Shown: piece after piece, positions 44,450 to 44,758 of the stretch
Layout of the letters: the number at the start of each line of letters is the position of its first letter
How positions within the stretch are numbered: the first letter of the stretch is position 1
From: CAZEAN01 sp964510225
GTDB lineage: Bacteria > Planctomycetota > Planctomycetia > Isosphaerales > Isosphaeraceae
Reading direction: 5' to 3'
NCBI GenBank assembly: GCA_964510225.1
Contig: CAZEAN010000046.1
Span: forward strand, 1-44,758
Length of the DNA stretch: 44,758 nucleotides
Notes under the pieces: model-generated
Told to the model about the DNA's origin: nothing
Database searches by the model: none
What the model saw: only the letters and a program-made list of their open reading frames with translations
Translations under genes and position numbers: made by a program

Positions 44450-44471
44450 GGCCGCCATATCGATGGCGGCC
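44450..44471 (-). terminator. Hairpin after the edge cytochrome gene
   Basis: A 9-base-pair GC-rich stem, GGCCGCCAT at 44450-44458 with ATGGCGGCC at 44463-44471, closing a 4-base loop (ATCG). On the minus strand it is 75 bases after the stop of the partial cytochrome gene and is followed by TTTTCC, consistent with an intrinsic terminator. Confidence 0.6.
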
Positions 44472-44545
44472 AGCCCCTGACTAAGGTCAGCAATAGTTAG
44501 TAGAAAAGACGTAGGAACAACAAATTGAGCCAAGCGTAAGAGGCA

Positions 44546-44758
44546 TTACAGTGTCTTCAGATATTCAATGACCGCTGCGCGTTCGCCCTTATTCAATTTG
44601 TCGCCGAAGGTATGACCTTGGTTACCAAGGCCGTATCGTGAAGTGTCGAATATTGTTCGATCTTGATCGCGAGCGGCTTGTTCGGCTGGTACCGGGTCGA
44701 GTTCCTCAAACTTCCAGCCAACACGATTTTGGTCGTAGTGATCGAAACTGGTCGAGGC
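44546..44758 (-). CDS. C-terminus of a cytochrome c protein (partial, start off the window)
   Basis: A frame with no start in the window reads 70 residues to a TAA at 44548-44546. The end is YGLGNQGHTFGD, then LNKGERAAVIEYLKTL, which matches the C-terminal helix of cytochrome c/di-heme peroxidase-like or RoxA-like proteins (GNxGHxFG...ERxAxxEYLKTL). The heme motifs would lie upstream, beyond the edge. It is oriented like the GntR operon and terminated by its own hairpin, so it is a separate transcript. Confidence 0.75.
   Translation of the reverse strand, partial: ASTSFDHYDQNRVGWKFEELDPVPAEQAARDQDRTIFDTSRYGLGNQGHTFGDKLNKGERAAVIEYLKTL

Noticed and set aside
1..44758. CRISPR arrays, phage genes, transposases, rRNA or tRNA genes
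   Set aside because: No regularly spaced repeats, integrase, capsid, transposase motifs or RNA gene signatures were found by reading.

Overview
The window looks like a chromosomal piece of a planctomycete. The evidence is the gene families it carries: two DUF1549/DUF1553 proteins (one with an N-terminal planctomycete-type cytochrome c domain), two DUF1501 proteins with twin-arginine or RR signal sequences, a WD40 protein fused to a c-type heme domain, a DUF1080-propeller-HEAT-cytochrome giant, a HEAT-fused sulfatase, a ThuA-like protein and an FHA/Ser-Thr kinase. Base composition and codon use look uniform by eye. The assembly holds one run of exactly 100 N (10457-10556).

Layout. 1-3.2 kb: secreted protein fragment plus a WD40/cytochrome c protein. 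3.2-4.1 kb: ThuA-like protein. 4.4-5.2 kb: a tandem pair of small paralogous proteins of unknown function. 5.2-9.6 kb, minus strand: polyprenol-phosphate-sugar synthase-like glycosyltransferase, ArsR-type regulator, creatininase-family hydrolase, sulfatase. 9.8-13.0 kb: a large TIR-WD40-Roc-(COR-like)-Zn ribbon-TIR protein broken by the gap, the most striking object here and a candidate immune/conflict gene. 13.0-15.7 kb, minus strand: TPR protein, ribosomal protein S20 and a degenerate HhH-GPD DNA glycosylase-like protein. 15.9-20.7 kb, plus strand: SMP-30-like lactonase and a polytopic membrane/TPR protein. 20.7-25.5 kb, minus strand: acyl-ACP/CoA ligase, FHA-kinase, CTP synthase. 25.9-36.6 kb, plus strand: DUF1080/propeller/HEAT/cytochrome protein, ABC exporter with a coiled-coil insert, then a DUF1549/1553-DUF1501-membrane protein module. 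36.6-39.1 kb, minus strand: hldD-hldE for ADP-heptose synthesis. 39.3-44.3 kb, minus strand: GntR regulator-cytochrome/DUF1549/DUF1553-DUF1501 operon with a clear promoter/operator. 44.5 kb to the edge: the C-terminus of a cytochrome c protein.

Functional picture. Most genes fit either envelope biogenesis (hldD/hldE, exporter, glycosyltransferase, polytopic/TPR protein) or the large exported catabolic/redox repertoire of planctomycetes (sulfatase, cytochrome fusions, DUF1501 modules). Housekeeping genes are pyrG and rpsT. The double-TIR gene stands alone between a sulfatase and the rpsT cluster; no phage, transposase, tRNA or CRISPR signature was found nearby. All functional calls rest on motif reading without database searches.
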